NCBI GenBank assembly: GCA_044342535.1
Contig: JBIIPQ010000215.1
Location: forward strand, 1-7,318
From: UBA4615 sp044342535
GTDB taxonomy: Bacteria > Pseudomonadota > Gammaproteobacteria > Burkholderiales > Burkholderiaceae_E
Direction: 5' to 3'
DNA: 7,318 nt
Shown here piece after piece: positions 1-6,541 of this stretch. Under the pieces are notes generated by a model. The model was not told the DNA's origin and did not search any database. It worked only from the letters and a program-made list of their open reading frames with translations. Each line of letters opens with the position of its first letter. The stretch's first letter is position 1. Position numbers and translations under genes: made by a program.

Positions 1-680
1 AGGGCGAGGCCGCGCCGACCACCGTCGCGCTCTGGTATCCGACCGCCGCGATCCGCGGCCCGCGGATCCCGAGCGAGGCACGCGGGCCGCGGATCACGGC
101 GATCGGACACTCGGCGGGCGGCTACACGGTGCTCGCGCTGGCCGGCGGGCGTCCCGATCCCAGGCGGATCCCCGCGCACTGCGCCGCACACGGTGCGGAG
201 GACCCGCTGTTCTGCGCCCAGGGGCGCGGCCCGGGTGCGGGCCAGATCGCGAGCGGCTCCGGGGACGCGCCGGGCGCCGGCAGCGCCGCGCCCGCAGACC
301 CGCTCCCGGACCTCGCGGACGCCCGCGTGCGCGCCGCCGTCGCGCTCGCCCCGGTCGGTGCGGTCTTCGACGAGGCCTCGCTCGCGCGGATCCGCGTCCC
401 GGTCGCGGTCCATGTGCCGGCGCTCGACCGCTGGCTGGTGCCGCGATTCCACGGCATGCGGGTCGCGGCCGCGATCCCGGGCGCGGTGCTCGAGACGGTA
501 CCGAACGCCTGGCACTTCGCGTTCCTCGACGCCCCGTCGATGCCGATCCCGTCGCCCGACGGCGACCTGCGCGCCGACCCGCCCGGCTTCGATCGGGCGG
601 CCTACATCGCCGCGCTCGGGCCGCGGATCGCGGACTTCCTCGACGCGGCGATGGCCGGCACCGCCTCGCCATCGCGCTGA
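1..680 (+). CDS. Alpha/beta hydrolase, predicted dienelactone hydrolase type (5' end missing)
   Basis: The reading frame is open from base 3 to the TGA at 678-680 and gives 225 visible residues; the start lies upstream of the window. Visible residues 35-40 read GHSAGG, the nucleophile elbow of alpha/beta hydrolases, with Ser37 as likely nucleophile. After it comes a Cys-containing insert (CAAHGAEDPLFCAQG), as in COG4188-type predicted dienelactone hydrolases. A strand-like stretch then leads to VPALDRWLVP, where Asp142 is a candidate catalytic acid, and NAWHFAFL supplies a candidate catalytic His171. The N-terminal beta strands and any signal peptide are not visible, so location in the cell is unknown. 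The substrate cannot be inferred; the fold covers esterases, lipases and lactone hydrolases. The final residues are Ala/Ser/Pro-rich and probably disordered. The next gene lies 149 bases downstream on the same strand and has its own strong ribosome binding site, so co-transcription is possible but unproven. Fold assignment is firm; the subfamily is less certain. Confidence 0.8.
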   Translation, partial: GEAAPTTVALWYPTAAIRGPRIPSEARGPRITAIGHSAGGYTVLALAGGRPDPRRIPAHCAAHGAEDPLFCAQGRGPGAGQIASGSGDAPGAGSAAPADPLPDLADARVRAAVALAPVGAVFDEASLARIRVPVAVHVPALDRWLVPRFHGMRVAAAIPGAVLETVPNAWHFAFLDAPSMPIPSPDGDLRADPPGFDRAAYIAALGPRIADFLDAAMAGTASPSR

Positions 681-816
681 AGCACGCGGCTCGCCCGCGC
701 CGCCGGAGCGACCTTCCGACGCGCCGCACGCCGGCCCGAGCGGATCGACCGCCCCGAGCCGCAAGGACCCGCTCGACGGTGCGACGCAGCGGCATCCCTC
801 GCTCCGTCGGGGCCTT

Positions 817-822
817 AGGAGG
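817..822 (+). promoter_or_regulatory. Strong Shine-Dalgarno site (AGGAGG) for the DUF4124 gene
   Basis: AGGAGG is the best ribosome binding site seen in the window. It decides the start of the following gene: two in-frame ATG codons lie downstream, at 827 (4-base spacing) and 830 (7-base spacing). An upstream in-frame ATG at 779 has no such site and would put an Arg-rich, non-signal-like extension before the hydrophobic segment. Confidence 0.75.
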
Positions 823-829
823 CACGATG

Positions 830-1267
830 ATGGCCCGCTGGTTCGCTCCGATCGCCGTGTTCGCCGCCGCACTGGGCTGCGCGACCGCCGTCGCCGGCAC
901 GGTCTGGACCTGGACCGACGCGTCGGGGCGCGTGCACTACGGCGACCGACCGCCTGCAGAGCGGTCGGCACGCCAGTTGCCGATGGATCCGCCGGCGGCC
1001 GACGCGCCCGCGAGACGCCCGGCCGCGGTCCCGCCGGCGACCGGGCGAATGGCCCGCCCTGCCGCTGCGGGCGCCGACGTGCCGCCCCGTGCCGCGGTGC
1101 CCCCGCGCATCGGCGAGGGCCCCGAGCCCACGACCTGCGAGGGGCGCTGGCGCCGCTTCAACGACAGCGCCGCCTGCTTCAATCGCTTCCGCGTCGTCGG
1201 CGGCGGCGTGAAGTCGGATGCGTACCGGTTCTGCGCCGAGGTGCCGACACCCGAGCGCTGCGACTGA
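830..1267 (+). CDS. DUF4124 domain envelope protein with four C-terminal cysteines
   Basis: The 145-residue product opens with a short charged start and a hydrophobic segment (residues 4-22), then an AVA-G signal peptidase I-type site. Cys17 lies in ALGC, a poor lipobox, so a lipoprotein is a weaker alternative. Residues 25-42 (VWTWTDASGRVHYGDRPP) are a clear DUF4124 core, a small beta domain found at the N terminus of many exported proteobacterial proteins. A Pro/Ala/Arg-rich linker of about 55 residues follows. The C-terminal block (about 100-145) carries Cys103, Cys116, Cys135 and Cys144 around an ACFNRFRVVGGGVK segment, which suggests two disulfides in the periplasm. The function of this family is unknown. 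ATG 830 is preferred for its 7-base distance from AGGAGG; ATG 827 would add one Met. The gene converges on hslU with 18 bases between the two stop codons. Confidence 0.82.
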   Translation: MARWFAPIAVFAAALGCATAVAGTVWTWTDASGRVHYGDRPPAERSARQLPMDPPAADAPARRPAAVPPATGRMARPAAAGADVPPRAAVPPRIGEGPEPTTCEGRWRRFNDSAACFNRFRVVGGGVKSDAYRFCAEVPTPERCD

Positions 1268-1289
1268 CGCGCGCCCGACCTCGCGTCAG
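1264..1289. terminator. Inverted repeat spanning both convergent stop codons; possible bidirectional terminator
   Basis: CTGACGCG (1264-1271) and CGCGTCAG (1282-1289) are perfect reverse complements with a 10-base loop. The left arm contains the TGA of the DUF4124 gene and the right arm contains the stop of hslU read on the other strand. An RNA from either strand could form the same 8-bp GC-rich stem. No T tract follows on either strand, so a classical intrinsic terminator is not shown, and two stop codons facing each other already supply three of the eight pairs. It is the only candidate terminator between these converging genes. Confidence 0.35.
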
Positions 1290-2638
1290 AGCACGTAGCG
1301 CGCCAGGTCCTCGTTCCGCGACAGCGTCTCGAGGCGCCCGTCGACGAAGGCCGCGTCGACCCGCACCGTCTGGCCCGAGTGCCGGGTCGCGTGGAACGAC
1401 ACCTCCTCGAGCAGCTTCTCCATCACGGTGTAGAGCCGGCGCGCACCGATGTTCTCGGTCGACTCGTTCACCGAGAACGCGATCTCCGCCAGGCGCTTCA
1501 CACCCTCAGGCAGGAACTCGACGGTCACGCCCTCGGTGGCCAGCAGCGCCTCGTACTGCTTGACGAGGCTGGCGTCGGTCTCGGTCAGGATCCGCTCGAA
1601 GTCGGCCGCCGTCAGGGAGTCGAGCTCGACGCGGATCGGGAAGCGGCCCTGCAGCTCGGGGATCAGGTCGCTCGGCTTGGACAGGTGGAAAGCACCCGAG
1701 GCGATGAACAGGATGTGGTCGGTCTTCACCATGCCGTAGCGGGTGTTGACCGTCGTGCCCTCGACCAGCGGCAGCAGGTCGCGCTGCACGCCCTGGCGCG
1801 AGACGTCGGCGCCGCCGACCTCGCTGCGGGTCGCGATCTTGTCGACCTCGTCGAGGAACACGATGCCGTTCTGCTCGACGTTGGTCATCGCGAGCAGCTT
1901 GATCTCCTCGTCGTTGACGAGCTTGGCCGCCTCCTCGTCGCGCAGCACCTTCATCGCCTCGCTGATCTTGAGTCGGCGGGTCTTCTTGCGGCCCCCCATG
2001 CCCTGGAACATGCCCTGCAGCTGCTGCGTGAGCTCCTCCATCCCGGCCATCCCGGCCGCGCCGGCAATCGGCAGCTCGGGCATCGGCATCGCGACCTCGA
2101 GCTCGATCTCCTTGTCGTCGAGCTCGCCCTCGCGCAGCTTCTTGCGGAACTTCTGGCGGGTGCCCGAGTCGGGCGGCGCGTTGGCGCCGGCCTCGCCCGG
2201 CGAGCCGAAGCCGAAGCCGCGCGCCGGCGGCAGCAGCAGGTCGAGCACGCGGTCCTCGGCGGCATCGGTCGCGCGGGTCTCGACCTTGCGCATCTCGGCC
2301 TCGCGGGTCTGCTTGATGCCGATCTCGGCCAGGTCGCGGATGATCGCGTCGACGTCCTTGCCGACGTAGCCGACCTCGGTGAACTTGGTCGCCTCGACCT
2401 TGATGAACGGCGCCTGGGCGAGCCGCGCGAGCCGCCGCGCGATCTCGGTCTTGCCGACGCCGGTCGGCCCGATCATCAGGATGTTCTTCGGCGTGATCTC
2501 GTGACGCAGCGAGGCATCGACCTGCTGGCGCCGCCAGCGGTTGCGCAGCGCGATCGCGACCGCGCGCTTGGCACGCTCCTGCCCGATGATGTGCTTGTCG
2601 AGCTCGGAGACGATCTCCTGGGGTGTCATCGTCGTCAT
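1286..2638 (-). CDS. hslU: ATP-dependent protease ATPase subunit HslU (ClpY)
   Basis: HslU is the AAA+ unfoldase that forms hexameric rings, unfolds cytoplasmic proteins with ATP and feeds them into the HslV (ClpQ) peptidase. The 450-residue product matches the usual length (443 in E. coli). Visible motifs are the N-terminal TPQEIVSELDKHIIGQ; Walker A GPTGVGKT (57-64); pore loop GYVG (90-93); an intermediate domain of about 110-245 with a Gly/Pro-rich stretch (141-160) and FRKKLREGELDDKEIE; Walker B IVFLDEVDK (259-267); the FIASGAF segment (311-317); sensor-2 NIGARR with Arg400; and the C-terminal ARYVL, whose family counterpart inserts into HslV to activate it. The start at 2638 gives MTTMTPQEIV, which aligns with E. 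coli MSEMTPREIV; a farther upstream in-frame ATG would add 39 unrelated residues. No clear Shine-Dalgarno precedes it. All catalytic residues are present. The oddity is context: hslV normally sits directly upstream, yet upstream here is a 222-base gap and a divergent transporter operon. Confidence 0.97.
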   Translation of the reverse strand: MTTMTPQEIVSELDKHIIGQERAKRAVAIALRNRWRRQQVDASLRHEITPKNILMIGPTGVGKTEIARRLARLAQAPFIKVEATKFTEVGYVGKDVDAIIRDLAEIGIKQTREAEMRKVETRATDAAEDRVLDLLLPPARGFGFGSPGEAGANAPPDSGTRQKFRKKLREGELDDKEIELEVAMPMPELPIAGAAGMAGMEELTQQLQGMFQGMGGRKKTRRLKISEAMKVLRDEEAAKLVNDEEIKLLAMTNVEQNGIVFLDEVDKIATRSEVGGADVSRQGVQRDLLPLVEGTTVNTRYGMVKTDHILFIASGAFHLSKPSDLIPELQGRFPIRVELDSLTAADFERILTETDASLVKQYEALLATEGVTVEFLPEGVKRLAEIAFSVNESTENIGARRLYTVMEKLLEEVSFHATRHSGQTVRVDAAFVDGRLETLSRNEDLARYVL

Positions 2639-2693
2639 GCGACGAGAGTACCGCATCGGACAGGCCGCGCCCGGGGGTGCCCGCGCACGCGCA

Positions 2694-2707
2694 GCCACGA
2701 TCGTGGC
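2694..2707. promoter_or_regulatory. Perfect 14-base palindrome, candidate operator
   Basis: GCCACGATCGTGGC is its own reverse complement and has no spacer. It lies in the divergent region, 56 bases before the hslU start and about 50 bases upstream of the candidate transporter promoter. Such symmetry suits a dimeric DNA-binding regulator acting on hslU, the transporter, or both. No regulator gene is in the window, and the site does not match an operator I can name. It could also be a short RNA hairpin, although with no loop bases the stem would have to open at its centre. Confidence 0.4.
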
Positions 2708-2759
2708 AACACCGTTTCCGGGCGCCACGGCAAAGTCCCTCGGACATCCAAGCACTGCA

Positions 2760-2786
2760 TTGACTGTCCATCGGGCGCACTATAGT
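2760..2786 (+). promoter_or_regulatory. Candidate sigma70 promoter for the ABC importer operon
   Basis: TTGACT (2760-2765) resembles a -35 box and TATAGT (2781-2786) a -10 box, separated by 15 bases, shorter than the usual 16-18. Transcription would start near 2793, giving an untranslated leader of roughly 68 bases before the livG ATG at 2861. This AT-richer patch stands out from its GC-rich surroundings, and no other good pair was seen in the divergent region. The octamer ACTATAGT (2779-2786) is palindromic, so the minus strand also reads TATAGT, but it lacks a well-spaced -35 there. Confidence 0.45.
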
Positions 2787-2795
2787 CTTGCGCCC
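2773..2795. repeat. Inverted repeat overlapping the candidate -10 box
   Basis: GGGCGCA (2773-2779) and TGCGCCC (2789-2795) are perfect reverse complements around a 9-base centre, CTATAGTCT, that holds most of the candidate -10 hexamer. A protein bound here would block RNA polymerase, so it could be an operator for the transporter operon. No T run follows, which argues against a terminator. A 7-bp repeat with a loop can arise by chance in GC-rich DNA, so this remains a candidate. Confidence 0.35.
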
Positions 2796-2860
2796 CCGGG
2801 CCTCGCTGTCCGGAACAACGACCGACACACCCCTCTCTTCCTACCGGGGCACGGAGACGC

Positions 2861-3608
2861 ATGGCCGCCGATTACATCGTCGAGACCCAGGACCTGTCGA
2901 TCGACTTCAACGGGTTCTATGCGGTCAAGGGCGTCTCGCTCAAGGTCGCGCGCGGATCGATCCATGCGCTGATCGGCCCGAACGGTGCCGGCAAGACGAC
3001 CTGCTTCAACCTGATCACGAAGTTCCTGCGCCCCACCGGCGGCAAGATCCTCTACAAGGGCCAGGACATCACGCGCGCGAAGCCGGCCGACGTCGCCCGC
3101 CTCGGCATGGTCCGCAGCTTCCAGATCTCGGCCACGTTCCCGCACCTGACGGTGCTCGAGAACGTTCGGATCGCGCTGCAGCGCAAGCTCGGCACGTCCT
3201 TCCATTTCTGGAAGAACGAGCGCTCGCTGAACATGCTCGACACCCAGGCGATGGCGCTGCTCGAGGACGTCGGACTCGCGGAGTACGCCGGCCTGCAGGC
3301 CGTGGAGCTGTCCTACGGGCGCAAGCGCGCGCTCGAGATCGCGACCACGCTCGCGCTCGACCCGGAGATGATGCTGCTCGACGAACCGACTTCGGGCATG
3401 GGCCACGAGGACATCGGGCGGATCGCGGCGCTCATCAAGAAGGTCGCGGCCAAGCGGACGGTGCTGATGGTCGAGCACAACCTGTCGGTCGTCTCCGACC
3501 TGTCCGACACGATCACCGTGCTCGCGCGCGGCGAGGTGCTGACCGAGGGTTCTTACGAGACGGTGTCGAAGGACCCGCAGGTGATCGAGGCTTACATGGG
3601 GACGGGAC

Positions 3609-3616
<8 letters not shown>
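2861..3616 (+). CDS. livG: ABC importer ATPase, LivG type (HAAT family)
   Basis: This 251-residue protein is one of two cytoplasmic ATPases of a branched-chain amino acid-type importer. It has Walker A GPNGAGKTT (39-47), Q-loop Gln88 in SFQIS, signature LSYGRKRALEIA (150-161), Walker B MLLDEP (171-176) with Glu175 as likely catalytic base, and H-loop His206 in VEHN. The LSYG form of the signature and the following RALEIA are typical of LivG rather than LivF. The segment after Walker B reads TSGMGHED where classical LivG has AAGLNP; I associate the GMGHED form with a Burkholderiales subclade of unknown ligand. GGAGA at 2853-2857 precedes the ATG. It is the first gene of the operon and overlaps livF by 8 bases, so translation is probably coupled. 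The symbol reflects the family; leucine transport is not demonstrated. Confidence 0.9.
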
Positions 3617-4313
<697 letters not shown>

Positions 4314-4349
4314 CCGACTTCCCTCCACGACAACCCACCCGGAGACGAC

Positions 4350-5573
4350 ATGACCTTCCGACCCACCTTCGTCAAGACCGCAGTCGCCGGCGCCATCGCG
4401 CTGCTGGCCGGCGCGGCATCGGCCCAGTACAGCGACGGCGTCATCAAGATCGGCGTCATGAACGACATGTCCGGCCTGTACGCCGACATCGCCGGCCCCG
4501 GCTCGGTCTGGGCCGCCCGCAAGGCGGTCGAGGACTTCGGTGCCGCCGCCAAGGGCATGAAGGTCGAGATCCTGGCCGCCGACCACCAGAACAAGCCGGA
4601 CATCGGCTCGAACATCGCCCGCCAGTGGATCGACGTCGACAAGGTCGACGCGATCGCCGACGTGCCCACCTCGTCGGTCGGCCTGGCGGTGAACCAGATC
4701 ATCCGCGAGAAGAACCGGGTCCACCTGAACACCGGTTCGGCGACCTCGGACATGACCAACAAGGCCTGCTCGCCGAACACCGTGCACTGGGCCTACGACA
4801 CGTACATGCTGTCGAACGGCACGGGCAAGGCGCTGGTCAAGACCGGCGGCGACACCTGGTTCTTCCTGACCGCCGACTACGCATTCGGGCACGCGCTCGA
4901 GCGCGACACCGAGGCGGTGGTGCTCGCCAACGGCGGCAAGGTGCTGGGCAAGGTCCGCACGCCGTTCCCGGGCCAGGACTTCTCGTCCTTCCTGCTGCAG
5001 GCACAGGCGTCCAAGGCCAAGGTGATCGGCCTGGCGAACGCCGGCGGCGACACCATCAACTCGATCAAGCAGGCCGCCGAATTCGGGATCACCAAGGGCG
5101 GCCAGAACCTGGCCGGCCTGCTGGTGTTCATCACCGACGTGCACTCGCTCGGCCTGCCGACCGCGCAGGGCCTGGTGCTGACCGAGTCCTTCTACTGGGA
5201 CCTGAACGACAGCACGCGCGCCTGGTCGCGTGAATTCGCCGCCGCCCACAAGGGCCGCATGCCGTCGATGGTGCAGGCCGGCGTCTACGCGTCGGTCATC
5301 CACTACCTGAAGGCCGTCGAGGCGCTGAAGTCGGATGCCGACGGCGTGAAGGTCGTCGACAAGATGAAGGAGATGCCGACCGACGACAAGCTGTTCGGCA
5401 AGGGCACCATCCGGGTCGACGGCCGCAAGATCCACGACGCCTACCTGTTCGAGGTCAAGAAGCCGGCCGAGTCGAAAGGCCCGTGGGACTACTACAAGCT
5501 GCGCGCGACGATCCCGGCGGCCGAGGCGTTCCGCCCGCTCGCCCAGTCCGAGTGCTCGCTGGTCAAGAAGTAA
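4350..5573 (+). CDS. Periplasmic substrate-binding protein of a HAAT-type ABC importer
   Basis: The 407-residue precursor has a signal peptide: basic start, hydrophobic core (about 11-22), and a predicted cut after ASA between residues 25 and 26. The mature protein starts with VIKIGVMNDMSGLYADIAGP (31-50), the first strand and ligand-loop region of type I periplasmic binding proteins (Peripla_BP_6, LivJ/LivK-like). Later landmarks are ADHQNKPDIG, TADYAFG (174-180), GLANAGGDT (227-235) and VQAGVYASV. The mature chain has only two cysteines, Cys140 and Cys402, likely joined as a disulfide. It catches the ligand in the periplasm and delivers it to LivH/LivM. Some members of this superfamily bind branched-chain amino acids and others bind benzoate-type aromatic acids, so the ligand is left open. 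GGAG at 4341-4344 lies 5 bases before the ATG. Two hairpins follow the stop. Confidence 0.92.
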   Translation: MTFRPTFVKTAVAGAIALLAGAASAQYSDGVIKIGVMNDMSGLYADIAGPGSVWAARKAVEDFGAAAKGMKVEILAADHQNKPDIGSNIARQWIDVDKVDAIADVPTSSVGLAVNQIIREKNRVHLNTGSATSDMTNKACSPNTVHWAYDTYMLSNGTGKALVKTGGDTWFFLTADYAFGHALERDTEAVVLANGGKVLGKVRTPFPGQDFSSFLLQAQASKAKVIGLANAGGDTINSIKQAAEFGITKGGQNLAGLLVFITDVHSLGLPTAQGLVLTESFYWDLNDSTRAWSREFAAAHKGRMPSMVQAGVYASVIHYLKAVEALKSDADGVKVVDKMKEMPTDDKLFGKGTIRVDGRKIHDAYLFEVKKPAESKGPWDYYKLRATIPAAEAFRPLAQSECSLVKK

Positions 5574-5582
5574 CTCCCGTCC

Positions 5583-5602
5583 GGGCCGGCTGACGCCGGC
5601 CC
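5583..5602 (+). repeat. First intercistronic hairpin, 8-bp perfect stem
   Basis: GGGCCGGC (5583-5590) and GCCGGCCC (5595-5602) pair perfectly around a TGAC tetraloop, starting 10 bases after the binding-protein stop. All stem pairs are G-C. The bases after it, TGTTCACC, contain no T tract, so full termination is doubtful. A role as a barrier to 3' exonucleases or as a partial terminator fits its place between a highly needed binding protein and the permeases. Confidence 0.6.
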
Positions 5603-5611
5603 TGTTCACCA

Positions 5612-5633
5612 CCCGCTCCGGACCCGGAGCGGG
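5612..5633 (+). repeat. Second intercistronic hairpin, 9-bp perfect stem
   Basis: CCCGCTCCG (5612-5620) and CGGAGCGGG (5625-5633) pair perfectly around GACC. The stem begins 9 bases after the first hairpin and ends 26 bases before the livH ATG. Its right arm contains GGAG, the only Shine-Dalgarno-like motif before livH, both sequestered in the stem and too far away to act normally. It may protect the upstream message, attenuate transcription, or limit livH translation. Confidence 0.6.
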
Positions 5634-5659
5634 GTCGCCCCACTCCGACGCGCCCGCCC

Positions 5660-6541
5660 ATGTTCGAACTGCTCGGCATCCCGCCCCAGGCCTTCTTCGG
5701 GCAACTGCTGCTCGGCCTGATCAACGGCGCCTTCTATGCGCTGCTGTCGCTCGGGCTGGCGGTGATCTTCGGCCTGCTGAACGTCATCAACTTCACGCAC
5801 GGCGCCCAATACATGATGGGCGCCTTCGGCGCCTGGATGCTGCTCAACTGGGCGGGCATCCCGTTCTGGGCGTCGCTGGTCATCGTCCCGATCGCCGTCG
5901 GCGCCTTCGGGGTGCTGCTCGAACGGGTGTTCCTCAAGCACCTGTACCACCTCGACCACCTGTACGGCCTGCTGCTCACCTTCGGCCTGGCCCTGATCAT
6001 CGAGGGCCTGTACCGGCAGGAGTTCGGGTCGTCGGGCCAGCCCTTCGTGAACCCGATCCCGGGCGGCACGAACCTCGGCTTCATGTTCCTGCCGTACTAC
6101 CGCGGCTTCATCATCGTGTTCTCGCTGGTGGTCTGCCTGGCGACCTGGTACATGATCGAGCGCACCAAGCTCGGCTCGTACCTGCGCGCGGCCACCGAGC
6201 GGCCTGACCTGGTCCAGGCCTTCGGCATCAACGTGCCGCGGATGATCACCCTGACCTACGGCTTCGGCGTCGGACTCGCCGCCCTCGCAGGCGTGCTCGC
6301 GGCACCCGCCTACCAGGTGAGCCCCCAGATGGGATCCAGCCTGATCATCGTCGTGTTCGCGGTGGTGGTCATTGGCGGCATGGGCTCGATCCTCGGGTCG
6401 ATCCTCACCGGGTTCGGGCTGGGCATCGTCGAGGGCCTCACCAAGGTGTTCTACCCCGAGGCCTCGAACACGGTGATCTTCGTGATCATGGTGATCGTCC
6501 TGATGATCAAGCCCGCGGGTCTCTTCGGGAAGCAGAAATGA
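5660..6541 (+). CDS. livH: ABC importer membrane permease, LivH type
   Basis: This 293-residue integral inner-membrane protein is one of two permeases of the importer. It has about eight hydrophobic segments. The N-terminal LINGAFYALLSLGLAVIFG (20-38) followed by NVINFTHG (41-48) is a LivH hallmark. A cytoplasmic loop at about 167-195 (ERTKLGSYLRAATERPDLV and after) corresponds to the EAA-like coupling loop that contacts the ATPases, and VIGGMGSILGSILTG (237-251) is the conserved C-terminal block. The ATG at 5660 fits the family start, but the bases before it are C-rich and show no Shine-Dalgarno. Reinitiation or coupling to the preceding gene is unlikely across the 86-base, hairpin-filled gap, so livH may be expressed less than the binding protein. 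It overlaps livM by four bases (ATGA), giving translational coupling of the two permeases. Confidence 0.93.
   Translation: MFELLGIPPQAFFGQLLLGLINGAFYALLSLGLAVIFGLLNVINFTHGAQYMMGAFGAWMLLNWAGIPFWASLVIVPIAVGAFGVLLERVFLKHLYHLDHLYGLLLTFGLALIIEGLYRQEFGSSGQPFVNPIPGGTNLGFMFLPYYRGFIIVFSLVVCLATWYMIERTKLGSYLRAATERPDLVQAFGINVPRMITLTYGFGVGLAALAGVLAAPAYQVSPQMGSSLIIVVFAVVVIGGMGSILGSILTGFGLGIVEGLTKVFYPEASNTVIFVIMVIVLMIKPAGLFGKQK

Noticed and set aside
94..900. Long Arg/Pro-rich minus-strand and alternate plus-strand frames over the hydrolase gene
   Set aside because: They have extreme Arg, Pro, Ala and Ser content and no motifs, while the frame from base 3 shows GHSAGG and matching downstream catalytic residues.
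2639..2755. 39-residue N-terminal extension of HslU
   Set aside because: The extension resembles no HslU. Family alignment of MTTMTPQEIV with the E. coli N terminus places the start at 2638.
1379..2785. Plus-strand open frame of 468 codons opposite hslU
   Set aside because: The opposite strand encodes a textbook HslU over the same bases. The Leu/Arg/Asp/His-rich translation follows from reading its codons backwards.
2773..2795. Intrinsic terminator or riboswitch before livG
   Set aside because: The stem overlaps the candidate -10 box, so it would not be fully transcribed from that promoter. It lacks a T tract, and the roughly 68-base leader is too short and shows no riboswitch core I recognise.
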